Source: Strigamia acuminata
Lineage: Eukaryota > Arthropoda > Chilopoda > Geophilomorpha > Linotaeniidae
DNA: 64,000 nucleotides
Direction of reading: 5' to 3'
NCBI GenBank assembly: GCA_949358305.1
Contig: OX442314.1
Location: forward strand, 992,001-1,056,000
Part shown: positions 17,162 through 27,866 of the stretch, one piece after another
How positions within the stretch are numbered: the first letter of the stretch is position 1
Layout: each line of letters starts with the position of its first letter
Position numbers and translations under genes: made by a program
Notes under the pieces: generated by a model
Database searches by the model: none
Seen by the model: the letters and a program-made list of their open reading frames with translations, nothing else
What the model was told of the DNA's origin: nothing

Positions 17162-20100
17162 AATCTGACGATTTTAATTCTTTAATTTATAAAGAAGACG
17201 AATATAATACACTTTTCAACAAGAAACACTTCTAAACTTTACTTTTGACAAAATAAAATTAAACTTCGCGTTTGTTTGACACGTGTTAGCTTTTGCAGGT
17301 TACACGGCACACAAAATTCGAATCGTGACTGAAATCGGGACGGCGTGGTCAAGATGACTCTGGAACACGTCTTCTGGTCTGGTCTGGATGCGAATGATCA
17401 GTATCTGATCTGGTCCTCCTTTAATAGCAGGGGGCTGGGGATCCCTAGATCTCCCAACTTCTGATTGGCGGATGTTAGTGTCGGCCAATGGTATAAAGGA
17501 CGTTACATCTATTTAGTAGTTCTCTACTAAGTCCGTTCCCTTCGAGATTCAATTTTACCGATAAAATAAAATTCCTTCGGGAAGACATTCGTAAAATATT
17601 GTATTTTTCAAATGAAAATAAAATAAACTTACTTCAATCTTCTTGAACTTTGGGATTTTTACCAATCCAAATAATTAAATAACTTTTCTTCAAAAAATAT
17701 TTTTCTTTTAATTATTCCGTTAGTGTGTGATATCGTTACAACCACAACTTTAATAAAGTTTTCTCAAACTCTCAATTTTTCTTATTCTTATTCAATTATC
17801 GTTCAAATAATCATTCCTTTGTAATTGAAATCTATTTTCGATTCCCAACATTGTGTATTCATTTCCAATAGGAAGAATAATTTGACCAAGTCTTTACTTT
17901 TTCGGGTTTAAATTCCATTTTTCGAGTGTGAAAAAATAAATTTTCACCATCCATCTCCCCCTTTTTTAACAAATTTTTTTAACAAATAAAAATTCGTTAA
18001 AATTCTTTAAATTTGTTTTGCGAGAAAAATTATCTAATTCTCTAATCTTCCAAAAGAAAATATTCGAAATTTTACTTTAAACGATAAAGTTATTGGTACA
18101 AATGTGTACTTGTTTTTCGGGAGAAAACTATTCGACAATCCTTTAGACTTTTGGGTAAAAATTATTCATCAAATCTTTCTTTTTTGATGACAATTGCTTT
18201 GATTTTTCGAAAGAAAATATCTAGCTAAATTCCACTTTTCCTGAGCGGACAATTGTTTTCACAATTAGTTATTCCTTTGCGATATTTACGAAGGACGTGT
18301 CTTTGATTATTCGTTTTAATAATTTTCGTCCCCCTTATCTCTAATAACGAGATGTTTTTGCAGAGATCTTTTATCTTTTGAATGAAAGAATATTTAAATC
18401 TCAATTGTCGTAAATACCTTCATCTGCTGCAGCATTTCCTCAATTTGAACTTTTCAAATGAAAAGGCAAATCTGGAGAACTTTCACTGTCAAACTTCTAT
18501 TCCTATCGCGCCAAAATTCGTAATTCACTGGTTTGGAATTCCGTATAACACGTGACACAATAACAGTATCGATGTCACAATTAAGCAGTTTACTACTCGG
18601 TCCGCGCGAGGACATGTAAATTACTTTTTTCCGATAAAAATAATTTTTCTTTGAAAAATATTTGAAATTGATTTTTCACAACTACTTTTGAATGAAATAA
18701 AATGAAGTTATTCCAACTTTTCGTTAATTGCTCACACATAACATTCCCTTTACTGTGGGATTTGCATCGAAATTCCATTTTTAAAGAACCTTTCTTTTAC
18801 TTATCGCAAATAAAACATATTCAATCGTTTTTCTGATTAAACTTTAACACGTAAATTACGAACGAAATATATGATGACATTCCATTAACCTTTAGGAAAA
18901 TTGACTAAATTCTTAATTTTTAGAGAAAAATAATGTATCTAGAATCTTTCCTTTTCCGAATAAAATCTATGTTCAAAATAGAAGATAAATCTTGTGCAAT
19001 TCTTAGTTTTTTCGAATGGAAAAATACAACTTTTCATCAGCGGTGATTTATTTGATTTTTCCGAAAGAAAAATAATTACTTTGAAACTTATTTTCTTCGT
19101 TTAAATCAGCTATCTGATTTTAAAGCTTCAATCCAATTAAAAAATATTCGCTCCGTAAATATTTCATGTGGCAAAGTTCATAGCCACAAATGGATTTGTT
19201 ATTCCGGTTTTAAGAAATCATGTGGGAAAATGTCCGATTAGATTACTAAAAATATTCGTTGTTTTTCAAACAGCTAAATTTCATTTAGAAATTCTCAAAA
19301 TTTGGGAGACCCAAATATCGTTGGAAACTTAAAACACTGTTAAATTTCCGAAAGGAAAGATTGAATGAAATCCTTTTACTTTTCCGAGGGAAAGCGTTTA
19401 TCGTGATTCGTAACTTTCAATGTAAAAAATACTATTCTACGTGGTCGGCAACTTCATTCGCCGCCATTTTATATTTTCTTAATTTCCATTGTCCCGAAGG
19501 AAAAAATGTACTTTTTGTGAAAATAGTTAATTCCTTCAAATAAAGGTAATATTCATTTCGATTTGCAAATCTTTTCTGCGAAATGGAGTGTGTTGTTTTT
19601 CTCCAACAACTAAATTATCTTTGGTACCGATGGCAGTGGAAAAATTAGTTCGCGACACTTAAATAAATCTCTACGAACCTTCTGTAACATTTCTCCGCTG
19701 TCTTTTATCTGTTGTCCGCCATAATTTCCAAGCATTCGTTCGCACCTTGCGTTGAAGGTTTGAGTAGCTTCCCTGCTGCGTTTGATACGGAGATCGACGC
19801 GTATTGCTATGGCGCGTGGTCGCTGGCTATCGGTGTCGACGTACAGTTACAAGAAACTTAATTTCTTGTAAATATTTCCAAATAGTTGCGGTGTTTTCTT
19901 CGTTTTAACTTTTCAGGTGGAAAGATAAATTCGTAAGAAGTCCGCCTTCTAAACTTGTATGTTTTTAGCTTTTCGAAATAAAACAAACTTCGAAAAAAAT
20001 ATCTGTATTCTTATTTCACTCGAAACTTTTTTTTGATTTCTTATTTAAAATACTTCGTATTCCTTAAATTGTCGAACGAAAATAGTAAAGAGAGTTCACT

Positions 20101-20221
20101 AAACGTTTCCATTTCGTCAGTTTAACTTTTCACATGAAAATATAAACTGAAAATCTATTTGTCTGTTTTAACTAAAATTTTTTTGTTAATATCGGATTCA
20201 AGATTCGCTTTTGCAATTCGA
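17162..20221 (-). other. Leader of the LTR element, rich in short palindromes
   Basis: Three kilobases without a gene. About twenty short inverted repeats of the form TTTTC-NNN-GAAAA recur every 60-150 bp, for example at 18112-18128, 18203-18219, 18450-18465, 19057-19074, 19345-19362, 19379-19394 and 20126-20141. The spacing and shared flanks (TTTAACTTTTCACATGAAAA) suggest an old tandem repeat or a series of RNA hairpins. Confidence 0.6.
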
Positions 20222-20909
20222 TCGAATTAATTTGCAACCTATTTCAGTGATCGTGTGATAGGTCTATAACTTCCGAAATTCCTAGTTAAAGGACAGTTTT
20301 GGTGTTTCTCAAGAAAATAAACATGGTTTGAAACTGGTCTGTTTTTTAACTAAATCTTTTAGTTAAATATTTATCTCAAAATTCACTTTTACAATTCTAT
20401 CGAATTTAATTGCAACCTAATCTCGGTGGGACCTCCACGTGTGAGATTAGGTGGTAGTCTTTGAAATCCCTAAAATCTTCAAACGAAAATAATGAAGGAA
20501 AATCTACTACGTATTTCTATTTCATCAGTTTAACTTCTTCACATGGAAATATAAACTGAGAATTTAATCTGTCTATTTTTAACTTAAATCTTTTAGTTAA
20601 ATATTTATCTCCAATATTCACTGTTGCAATTCAATCGAATTTAATTGCAACCTAATCTCGGTGGGACCTCCACGTGTGAGATTAGGTGGTAGTCTTTGAA
20701 ATCCCTAAAATCTTCAAACGAAAATAATGAAGGAAAATCTACTACGTATTTCTATTTCATCAGTTTAACTTCTTCACATGGAAATATAAACTGAGAATTT
20801 AATCTGTCTATTTTTAACTTAAATCTTTTAGTTAAATATTTATCTCCAATATTCACTGTTGCAATTCAATCGAATTTAATTGCAACCTAATCTCGGTGGG
20901 ACCTCCACG
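20222..20909 (-). repeat. 235-bp tandem repeat including the PBS
   Basis: The PBS complement starts at 20420, 20655 and 20890, exactly 235 bp apart. The units are nearly identical, including CCACGTGTGA after each PBS. An older, diverged copy precedes them (GCAACCTATTTCAGTGATCG near 20237). Only the last copy abuts the LTR. Confidence 0.9.
20890..20907 (-). other. Primer-binding site, tRNA-Gln type
   Basis: On the minus strand TGGAGGTCCCACCGAGAT follows the LTR end after CG. Its complement, ATCTCGGTGGGACCTCCA, matches the T-arm and acceptor end plus CCA of metazoan tRNA-Gln as I know it. The same 18 bases recur at 20655-20672 and 20420-20437. Confidence 0.85.
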
Positions 20910-22823
20910 TGTGACGGTGACGACCACAACTCCCATTTAACAATGGTACCGGGAAGAGATCGCAATAAATAAACAGTGAATACAATACGAGATAAATACA
21001 AGACAGTTTATTGTTGGTAAACAATAATATCAAGGCTAAATTATACATAGGACTAATGCCGACATTTGGCAAGTTAAATCAGCTATTAAACTATACAAAG
21101 AATTGGCCAACTGGCCCTAGAATAATATCACTACGGGTCTGGAATATGGGAGCGGTTTCCCCATCGCTCGACCTGATTATAGATGTCATCTTAAGCCGGA
21201 TGGCTGTGTCCTGGAGTCCGATACGGCTTCGCTGGTTTCCTTGGTTCGCTGTGTAAACTATCGCACGTCGATAAATCGAATGATCTGAGCATTGCGGTTG
21301 ACTTTGTCTGCACCGCCACAACTTTGGGAGGATATTGGTGTAAGTAAATGTATTCATTTACTTATCAATATTCCACTTATGAATTATATTTAATTCATAT
21401 CGTTGTGAATTCTTATTTAGATATTTCGGGAATAAGTTGTCGTCAACTTATCGGTTATATTGAGTTCAATATGAGATTAAGTCTTCTGACTTGATTTTGG
21501 TCCAACTGGTTGTCGAGTTTAAGTTTTGCTGTTATAAATAAAATGAAGATTAAGCTTCCCGTCGCAACACACAATTGCCATCGATTAGAATATACGCCTT
21601 GCCATGCAGAACGGTATCAAGCGTCCCCGGCGTCGCAGCACGGTCGTCCATCGAGTGGTTGACGGTACCACGTACACAGGGGTCGATAGCTCGCGGCTCC
21701 GCACAGCAGTTTTATCTCTCGCGGTACTAATAATAGACCGACTGCTTTGGCATCGAATACCATGAGAATCAGCTTGCCAAACACTTGGTGCTACTCGTGG
21801 TTACTGTAAAACAGACTGCTTTGGCACCATCAGGTGAAGGAACCGATTCTCAACAATACCGATGCTACTCGTGGTAACGGAATACGTTCATACCGAAAAA
21901 GACAACTTGGTCCTGTCCGGAGGATACTGAATTGCACAACGGCGGGTTCTCCTTCGGCGTCGCAACCGTAGACTGTAACATTTATGCAACATAATAATCC
22001 CAGCACTTCGACTTCAATTGCCGGCGGTGGCATGATTCTGTAGAATCATGCAACGGTTCTTTGCGAATAAATCAACAAAGAACCAAAAGGTTTTTTACGT
22101 GAACAACGAATCATATTTCTTAAGTAACAATACCAAACAGAAAATAATCAAACAGAGCTGCGGAATGGCCGATTGTTTGGGTTTATATAACCTGACTGGA
22201 TTTAAGGATTAATCCAGTCATCCAATTGGAACATGGGTTCCACGAATCCCTCCAATCCCGTATCACCGGAAGTGGATACGGAGGAGCATTTATGCAAATT
22301 ATGCTAATCCTTGTTACAACCGGAACTGGATACCCAGGACCGGAAATGGGTTCCACCAATCAGATTGATCGGTTGACCGATTGATCGCTAAACATTCTGT
22401 CCCGCAGAAATGGAAGTTACATTGTATTTAACAATGTCAGATACTTAATATATATTTATATTAATATTTAACACAATTTATTCACTTGATTAAATATACG
22501 TTTATATTTAATCATGAGGTTTTCAAGTTCGTATTCGAATTTATCGCTAATTGCGATCGCGCCATCTAGTGGCAATATGGAGCATTGACAAATGCGGGTT
22601 TTAGCAGACGAATCTTCGTAATTATGCCGTGATACTTTAGTATCATGTGGAAATTAGTGTTTATTCTTAATAAACGAACATCTTTGTATTTGAAACATCA
22701 TAAATGACTTTATTCTAGACATTTATCAGTTTTACACAGAATATTGTAAAAATACCATCATATTGGCGCAACAGCGCTTTCTTGATAGAAAATAGGCATT
22801 TATAGCCATTGTAAACCGTCATA
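20910..22823 (-). repeat. LTR (5' LTR in element sense), 1914 bp
   Basis: Second copy, carrying the same internal small ORFs as the first. It abuts the PBS at 20890-20907 through a 2-bp spacer (CG). Confidence 0.95.
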
Positions 22824-22827
22824 ACCT

Positions 22828-23070
22828 AACGAGTTTGAGTTTATCTTGTCTATTAACGGGCATGGTCGAACGTTCCATATTCCACGTACAGATGTTACAA
22901 AAACACCACGTAAAATGCCGGTATGTTTTAGAACGTACAATTTAGAGAAAAAAGTAGATTTTGATGATAACGATCACATTAGAATATCTACTGTCACCGA
23001 TTGGAGTCCGGAAATAAAAGTTTTCGCCCTCGTGTATTGCAGATTCGATCGTAGTAAATGGGACGATTAA
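22828..23070 (+). pseudogene. Fibre-like protein, 3' part
   Basis: Eighty codons and a TAA that continue the fibre frame after the LTR element and its second target-duplication copy. They encode a beta-rich tail with TDWSPEIKVFALVYCRFDRS near the end. The 17 bp after the stop separate it from the convergent PolB gene. Confidence 0.8.
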
Positions 23071-23086
23071 ACTAACCATCGTCATA

Positions 23087-25906
23087 TTAATCCTCCGCCA
23101 AGCTTACGTATCCATAAGCCAAAGTATGAATACAATCATCTAATATCACTCGTTTCTTGTCTTTCGCCGACAATGCCAATTTGTCCACCTTGACCGTTGT
23201 GAGATCGTGCAGTTTTGATTTGATCGTTTCAAATTTCAATCTGTGGGCCTCCCGTTCACCGAACAATATCTTCTTGTACGCCTCCAAGTCCAGCTCTTGC
23301 TCCACGACAGCCTTCTTTATGCCTTTACATCGCATGCTCGTTTTCCCGTTCACGTTATAAGCGTAACATTTGGCTCTTAGCCCTATAAACTCTTCTATCG
23401 GATCGCCGGCAGTCTCGTCTTTGAAGCATCCTATGACACGCCTGTTTCTGCCATCGGGTGGGTGGTAATTAGACAGATCCATCACTTCTGGTATTTCTTC
23501 TCTGAAGAACGAGTAGACTGACGGAGCTTCTATTTCGTACATCAAACTATCCGTATCCGTCATCAGCAATCTCAGCTTGTCTGAGAATTTTTTTTTCATG
23601 ACGTTGTAATGAAAGTCGTAGAGCAAGCATTTAGACAAGTCCAGGATAGTTAAACCGCTGTAAATAGGTTTGTCTAACGTCAATTCCAGCTTTCGGCGTT
23701 CAACCAACACCAGTTTTTCGTTTAAATTTTTTTTTCCTTTGAAACCGACGTGGTTGACGTGAGTATTCAAGTCTTTTGCATTGTTTACCAGATAAAATTG
23801 TCTATATTTCCTCACATCTTGTAGAGTTTTTCCAAATACGGAATTGTTAGCTAATTTCGCCAATTCCTGCTCAAAATCACTGGTAGCTGACTTCCGTTTC
23901 TCAATATTCAATTCGATATACTTGGCCAGCCACGGTTTTTGCTCAAACGTCAGCACTCTTTTTATTTTCATCAACGTCATGCCCAGGGACAAGTACAATT
24001 GCAGAGCTCTGTAATGCAGAATGTAATTACAACGACCTTGCAAATGCGGGATTAATCTGGGAGAAGTGTCATCCCCAGAACGTATCATTTCCGGAGCCAA
24101 AGGCAAACAATTGTGGGACGAATGCAGTTCTTGCGGATATCCCAAATCCACTTCCAAGATGCATCCCATCGTATCGTTCTCTCCCATTTTTAAAATCCGT
24201 TCTTGTGTCCATTCGGCTACATTATCGTCGAAGGCAAACTTGCCAACTGGTAGCGGTTTGCTCATTGCCCAGGAATACATGGAATTCGCATCCAAATAGA
24301 CGATGTAACTCTCTGGTTTCTCGCAATCGTATCCCGATGCCAGAAGAGGATTATTGGCTTTGGCGTAGCGTTGACTGATAGTGGCAACACCGCCTCTTAT
24401 TCCTTGTTCGACAAACATGTACATATCTGGATCAGACAGAAGCTCCAATTTAACTTTGGTGATGAGCAGCGCCGCGTCCCAAGAAAGACTTGGAAACGTG
24501 ATGTAATGACAGGGGTCTAGCTTGTAGTGATTTAAACACATTTTTCTGAACTGTTCGAATATATCCGCCAACAACAGAGTGTCGGTCTTCAGATACAAAT
24601 TGTGATATTCGCCCATGTTTTTAATTCTGAACGTTTTCCAAACTAACTGGGCATATTGGTATTCGTCGTCGGTTATGTTCTCAAACTCTTCTTTCGGCGG
24701 AAGTTTATCTTCTTGAAATTTTGACCAACCGGTCATATATCTGTAAGGGTACACTCCTTTCCTCAACAGAAGATCAATTTCCTCGCCTTTAAACTCGCTT
24801 CGAAAGACAGCGAACTGCGACTTCTTCTCTAGATTTTTTGCCAAATTGGATAAACTGCTCGCGAGAAATTGGAAACTATCCATGAATTTTAACGTTACGA
24901 CCTGTTTTGGATCATCACCGGTCTTGATTTTCAACGTGAACGATTTGTATAATTCCGAGTTTTCGGCGATCATCGTCACTTTTTCTGACGCGACGGTCAA
25001 ATGCGGCAATATTAGATGAAAATCATACTTTTTCCCATTATGGAAAATTATAGGCACAGATTTCCGCCAATGGTAGTTGAGGTTACAATTAACGTGTGCG
25101 GCCCCACGAAACTTCCCGGTGAAATGGTTATGATCCAAGACTTTTGTCAAGCCTTTTAATTCTTCCAAGAATTCATCACCGCATAAGTAACACGTTGTTG
25201 CATTTCTATAGGCGATCCATTGAAGCGAAGTCATCGTTTTGGAATTGAATTGTTTATGTTCCAATTCGGAAAATTGCTGAACCACGGCTTTAATTTCCGC
25301 ACGCAACGATTGCAAAAAATGATCGACGGCATCCGGACCTCTATACAGCTGTAACGGTCTGGAATAAGCTTCGTTCTCAGTGCACACTACTTTAAACGAA
25401 TAACCGCACGGCTCGTGAGAATTAATGATGATCGAATGTAAAGTGGGTTCGCTCTCCGCATCAGGTACTAAGAATGCCTCGAAATCGGCGTAACAAACGT
25501 ACGGTAAAGGATATTTTTTTTTCTCACTTTTGAACGTACAGATAGCTCCTTCGTCGGGACATTTAGTGCTGCAGGCTTTATATTTCCCGCAGTATCGTTT
25601 ATGCCTAACGAGCACTATGGCACTGGAAAACCCGTTCATACAGTTCATGCAATAATACCGCTTATGTTTATTGCCGGCGCTCAAGAGTCGCGAGAAATCC
25701 CTGATCCACATGTAATGATTTTGTTTCTTCAGTAGGTTAATAGTGATAAAGCGGTTCGTCAGAATATCTACTTTAATCGGAACAATGCGGGACTTGGGCA
25801 GCAACTCGAATACATTAATGTTCAAACTTACATTCTGTCTTTCAAACGTAAGCACTTCTTTCGGCCCCACGGGAAAAACTAGCCCTTCGAGATTGAGTTT
25901 ATTCAT
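23087..25906 (-). CDS. Protein-primed DNA polymerase B, exonuclease and polymerase part (939 aa)
   Basis: Polinton pPolB. Exo I is YADFEAF (residues 139-145), Exo II FHNGKKYDFHLIL (288-300) and Exo III YLKTDTLLLADIF (438-450). A zinc-binding EndoVII-like insert lies between Exo I and II (CYLCGDEF and VLDHNHFTGKFRG, 239-270), as is usual in Maverick polymerases. Polymerase motif A is YLDANSMYSWAM (537-548), motif B KLANNSVFGKT (684-694) and motif C MTDTDSLMYEI (782-792). All catalytic acidic residues are present. The N-terminal zinc-finger domain is complete, but the rest of the N terminus is in another frame (25903-27003), overlapping by ATGA. It copies the element DNA with a protein primer. 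Confidence 0.93.
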   Translation of the reverse strand: MNKLNLEGLVFPVGPKEVLTFERQNVSLNINVFELLPKSRIVPIKVDILTNRFITINLLKKQNHYMWIRDFSRLLSAGNKHKRYYCMNCMNGFSSAIVLVRHKRYCGKYKACSTKCPDEGAICTFKSEKKKYPLPYVCYADFEAFLVPDAESEPTLHSIIINSHEPCGYSFKVVCTENEAYSRPLQLYRGPDAVDHFLQSLRAEIKAVVQQFSELEHKQFNSKTMTSLQWIAYRNATTCYLCGDEFLEELKGLTKVLDHNHFTGKFRGAAHVNCNLNYHWRKSVPIIFHNGKKYDFHLILPHLTVASEKVTMIAENSELYKSFTLKIKTGDDPKQVVTLKFMDSFQFLASSLSNLAKNLEKKSQFAVFRSEFKGEEIDLLLRKGVYPYRYMTGWSKFQEDKLPPKEEFENITDDEYQYAQLVWKTFRIKNMGEYHNLYLKTDTLLLADIFEQFRKMCLNHYKLDPCHYITFPSLSWDAALLITKVKLELLSDPDMYMFVEQGIRGGVATISQRYAKANNPLLASGYDCEKPESYIVYLDANSMYSWAMSKPLPVGKFAFDDNVAEWTQERILKMGENDTMGCILEVDLGYPQELHSSHNCLPLAPEMIRSGDDTSPRLIPHLQGRCNYILHYRALQLYLSLGMTLMKIKRVLTFEQKPWLAKYIELNIEKRKSATSDFEQELAKLANNSVFGKTLQDVRKYRQFYLVNNAKDLNTHVNHVGFKGKKNLNEKLVLVERRKLELTLDKPIYSGLTILDLSKCLLYDFHYNVMKKKFSDKLRLLMTDTDSLMYEIEAPSVYSFFREEIPEVMDLSNYHPPDGRNRRVIGCFKDETAGDPIEEFIGLRAKCYAYNVNGKTSMRCKGIKKAVVEQELDLEAYKKILFGEREAHRLKFETIKSKLHDLTTVKVDKLALSAKDKKRVILDDCIHTLAYGYVSLAED

Positions 25907-27003
25907 AAACTGTTCGTAATAATCCGCTCTGCAAAGATGAACGACGATTTTTCGGGAACGGAGTGGAATATCGACGCATGTTTGTCTCTTCCCACGCAGC
26001 TCTTGAATTGGTTATCGCAGTAGTGACACGGAAAATAACCCAGCAACCGTTTTGGATCCCTCACAAGTCCGTAGCTATTCTTTCCGTAGAAGAATAGATC
26101 TACGTGATGTTTCCTGTTTCTGTGAACGGTAACGTATCTTTCCACGCGATCGCCATTGCAATAATAAATAGTTACTTCGATATCGGGATTCTGCGACTGG
26201 AATTTTTCTAGGTTTCTGTAAGGCAGCGGAAATTCTAAGCCTTGCAAGTTCAATTCGTGCTCATACTTCAAGTAATTAGATATGCGTTCGGCATTAATAG
26301 CTACCGGATGTAAAGATGCAAGAATGGCCCAAACAAAAGACTTTCGCAAATCCATTTTAAAAGTCAAAACCGCTTTCTTATTGCGAATGACGGCCGATAA
26401 ATCAATATTCGAACCCAATGGAAAGAAGATGGCATCTTTGCCCCATTCACCTTTCTGTTTTAAAATATCAAAATCAATTTTAAGAGCCTCTACACATACT
26501 AAACAGAAGTAGTCGTGAGTTTCTACATATTCAGCACTTTCTTCGGCCAGTTGCCTCGCAGCCAAATCCAAAATTGGATCAACATCATCCGTTAACATCA
26601 CGAACGGCCCGGCCCGGTACCAAAAAAGAGCTGGCGACAATTTCACGGAATGCCGATATCTCAATTGCATCATAACACTCACTTTGCACGAATTCATGTC
26701 GGCTGCAACTTCCGCCACCAAAGCACGGATATTTGGAGCGGCATCTTTAATCACATCTTCTATTTCACAAATCCTTTCATCGAAATTGACCATGTACTCG
26801 CGCGATTGTCCATCAAAGATACCTTTATGAAGATAATACGGAACTGAGATAATCTTCTCAAAATCTTTATATTCGCCGCATTTCTTCAAAAGTTGATCCA
26901 AACCGACATTAAACTTGAAAGCCCTAGATAAATCGCCCCTTTTTCTTTTTCCTTTTAAAAACTCGACACATTTTCTGAATTTGTATCTATTCATTCTGAG
27001 CAC
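25903..27003 (-). CDS. PolB N-terminal part in another frame (366 aa)
   Basis: This ORF begins the leftward polymerase unit near the right terminus. Its C-terminal third contains KSFVWAILASLHPV followed by LNLQGLEFPLPYRNLEKF and a zinc finger (CHYC...H). That is the conserved N-terminal module of Polinton PolB. The next ORF starts with a second copy of the same module (LNLEGLVFPVGPKEVLTF, then YYCMNCM and RHKRYC), so the module is duplicated. The polymerase ORF is open upstream of its ATG in the -1 frame back past about 25940, where both frames overlap at GAAAAA. Either a frameshift mutation, an assembly error, coupled reinitiation or programmed slippage separates them. Confidence 0.8.
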   Translation of the reverse strand: MLRMNRYKFRKCVEFLKGKRKRGDLSRAFKFNVGLDQLLKKCGEYKDFEKIISVPYYLHKGIFDGQSREYMVNFDERICEIEDVIKDAAPNIRALVAEVAADMNSCKVSVMMQLRYRHSVKLSPALFWYRAGPFVMLTDDVDPILDLAARQLAEESAEYVETHDYFCLVCVEALKIDFDILKQKGEWGKDAIFFPLGSNIDLSAVIRNKKAVLTFKMDLRKSFVWAILASLHPVAINAERISNYLKYEHELNLQGLEFPLPYRNLEKFQSQNPDIEVTIYYCNGDRVERYVTVHRNRKHHVDLFFYGKNSYGLVRDPKRLLGYFPCHYCDNQFKSCVGRDKHASIFHSVPEKSSFIFAERIITNSL

Positions 27004-27594
27004 AGAATGAATCTAAATCATTATCCTTTTTTATATAAAAGAAAAATAAATTAAAAAAAAAGGAAAATTGATTAAGAATGAAACATACTTTTAGGAATTT
27101 TTTTATTTATTAATTAATTAATTAATGAATTGAATTACACATTTAGCATTTTCTATTAAATATTTACAAATAAATGAATTACTTGTAAATTAATTGAATT
27201 ACACATTTAGCATTTTCTATTAAATATTTACAAATAAATGAATTACTTGTAAATTAATTGAATTACACATTTAGCATTTTCTATTAAATATTTACAAATA
27301 AATGAATTACTTGTAAATTAATTGAATTACACATTTAAGATTTTTTATTAAATATTTACAAATAAATGAATTACTTGTAAATGAATTGAATTACTTGTAG
27401 TTATTTATTTTAATTAATTAAATTAATATAATTTATTAGTTATTTATTTATTTATAAATTAAATAAATTAATATAATTTATTTATTTATTTATTTAAAAA
27501 TTGAAGGGTAAGCATCATTTTTTTATGCTCCTGAAATCCATCTGAGTCCTTTCTTTCTTTGTTTTTCATTCATCCATCTTCATACCATCGGGCC
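27004..27594. other. Polinton right subterminal region
   Basis: No gene. It holds a 64-bp tandem array (below), AT-rich simple sequence and about 85 bp of unique DNA before the inverted repeat. Confidence 0.65.
27118..27391 (+). repeat. 64-bp tandem repeat, about 4 copies
   Basis: GAATTACACATTTAGCATTT begins at 27132, 27196, 27260 and 27324, each 64 bp apart, followed by CTATTAAATATTTACAAATA. A closely related sentence (GAATTACACATTTTACATTT, CCTATTAAACAT) occurs at about 2306 near the left end. Confidence 0.9.
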
Positions 27595-27689
27595 ATTTCC
27601 TCCTTCATCCCTTTAAATCCCTCCTTGAGGTAGAAATCAAGAATTGCATCTTAAATGCGTATTCATAGATCTCATATTTTACTACAACA
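27595..27689 (-). repeat. Polinton right terminal inverted repeat
   Basis: Inverted copy of 1090-1184, ending CTACAACA at the host junction. Confidence 0.95.
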
Positions 27690-27695
27690 GCTGAT
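27690..27695. repeat. Polinton target-site duplication, right copy
   Basis: Second copy of GCTGAT, directly after the right inverted repeat ending in ACAACA. The host coding frame continues from here. Confidence 0.93.
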
Positions 27696-27866
27696 CTACC
27701 GGCAAATACCGGCGAAGCTTTTATTCGATTGCTCAAAGATCCTTCATTACAGTACCAAGTTATAGGCAAATCAGGAGACGAAGATGTATTGTTTATTCCC
27801 AACTACAGTGGAAAGCAAACAAAAATAACAGTTAAATTGCTGTTTTTGACATTGCTAAAACAGGTG

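Larger units (their letters stand above)
13159..22823 (-). mobile_element. Large LTR element without RT, inserted in the fibre gene
   Basis: Two 1914-bp LTRs (13159-15072 and 20910-22823), with no difference noticed where I compared them, flank 5.8 kb. Target duplication ACCT is at 13155-13158 and 22824-22827. On the minus strand the order is LTR, 2-bp spacer, PBS, long leader, one 497-aa ORF, polypurine tract AAGGGGGATG, LTR. So the element reads right to left. No gag, protease, RT or integrase is recognisable; it is a large non-autonomous derivative needing help in trans. Apparently identical LTRs mean a recent insertion, later than the Polinton. LTR ends are TGTGACGGT and ACCGTCATA on the plus strand, an imperfect inverted pair. 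Confidence 0.92.
1090..27689. mobile_element. Polinton/Maverick element, complete, nested in a host gene
   Basis: The left end starts TGTTGTAGTAAAATATGAGA and the right end is its reverse complement. The 95-bp inverted repeats match perfectly by eye. GCTGAT flanks both ends (1084-1089 and 27690-27695), the 6-bp duplication expected of Polintons. Without the LTR element inserted at 13159-22823 and its 4-bp duplication the length is about 16.9 kb, normal for the class. Gene content is diagnostic: protein-primed PolB, rve integrase with chromodomain, adenain-like protease, FtsK/HerA-type packaging ATPase, major and minor jelly-roll capsid proteins, and a PLA2 protein of the kind seen in adintovirus-like relatives. 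Transcription diverges from about 6.39 kb, with PolB converging from the right end. Several genes carry frame breaks, so present activity is doubtful. Confidence 0.96.
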
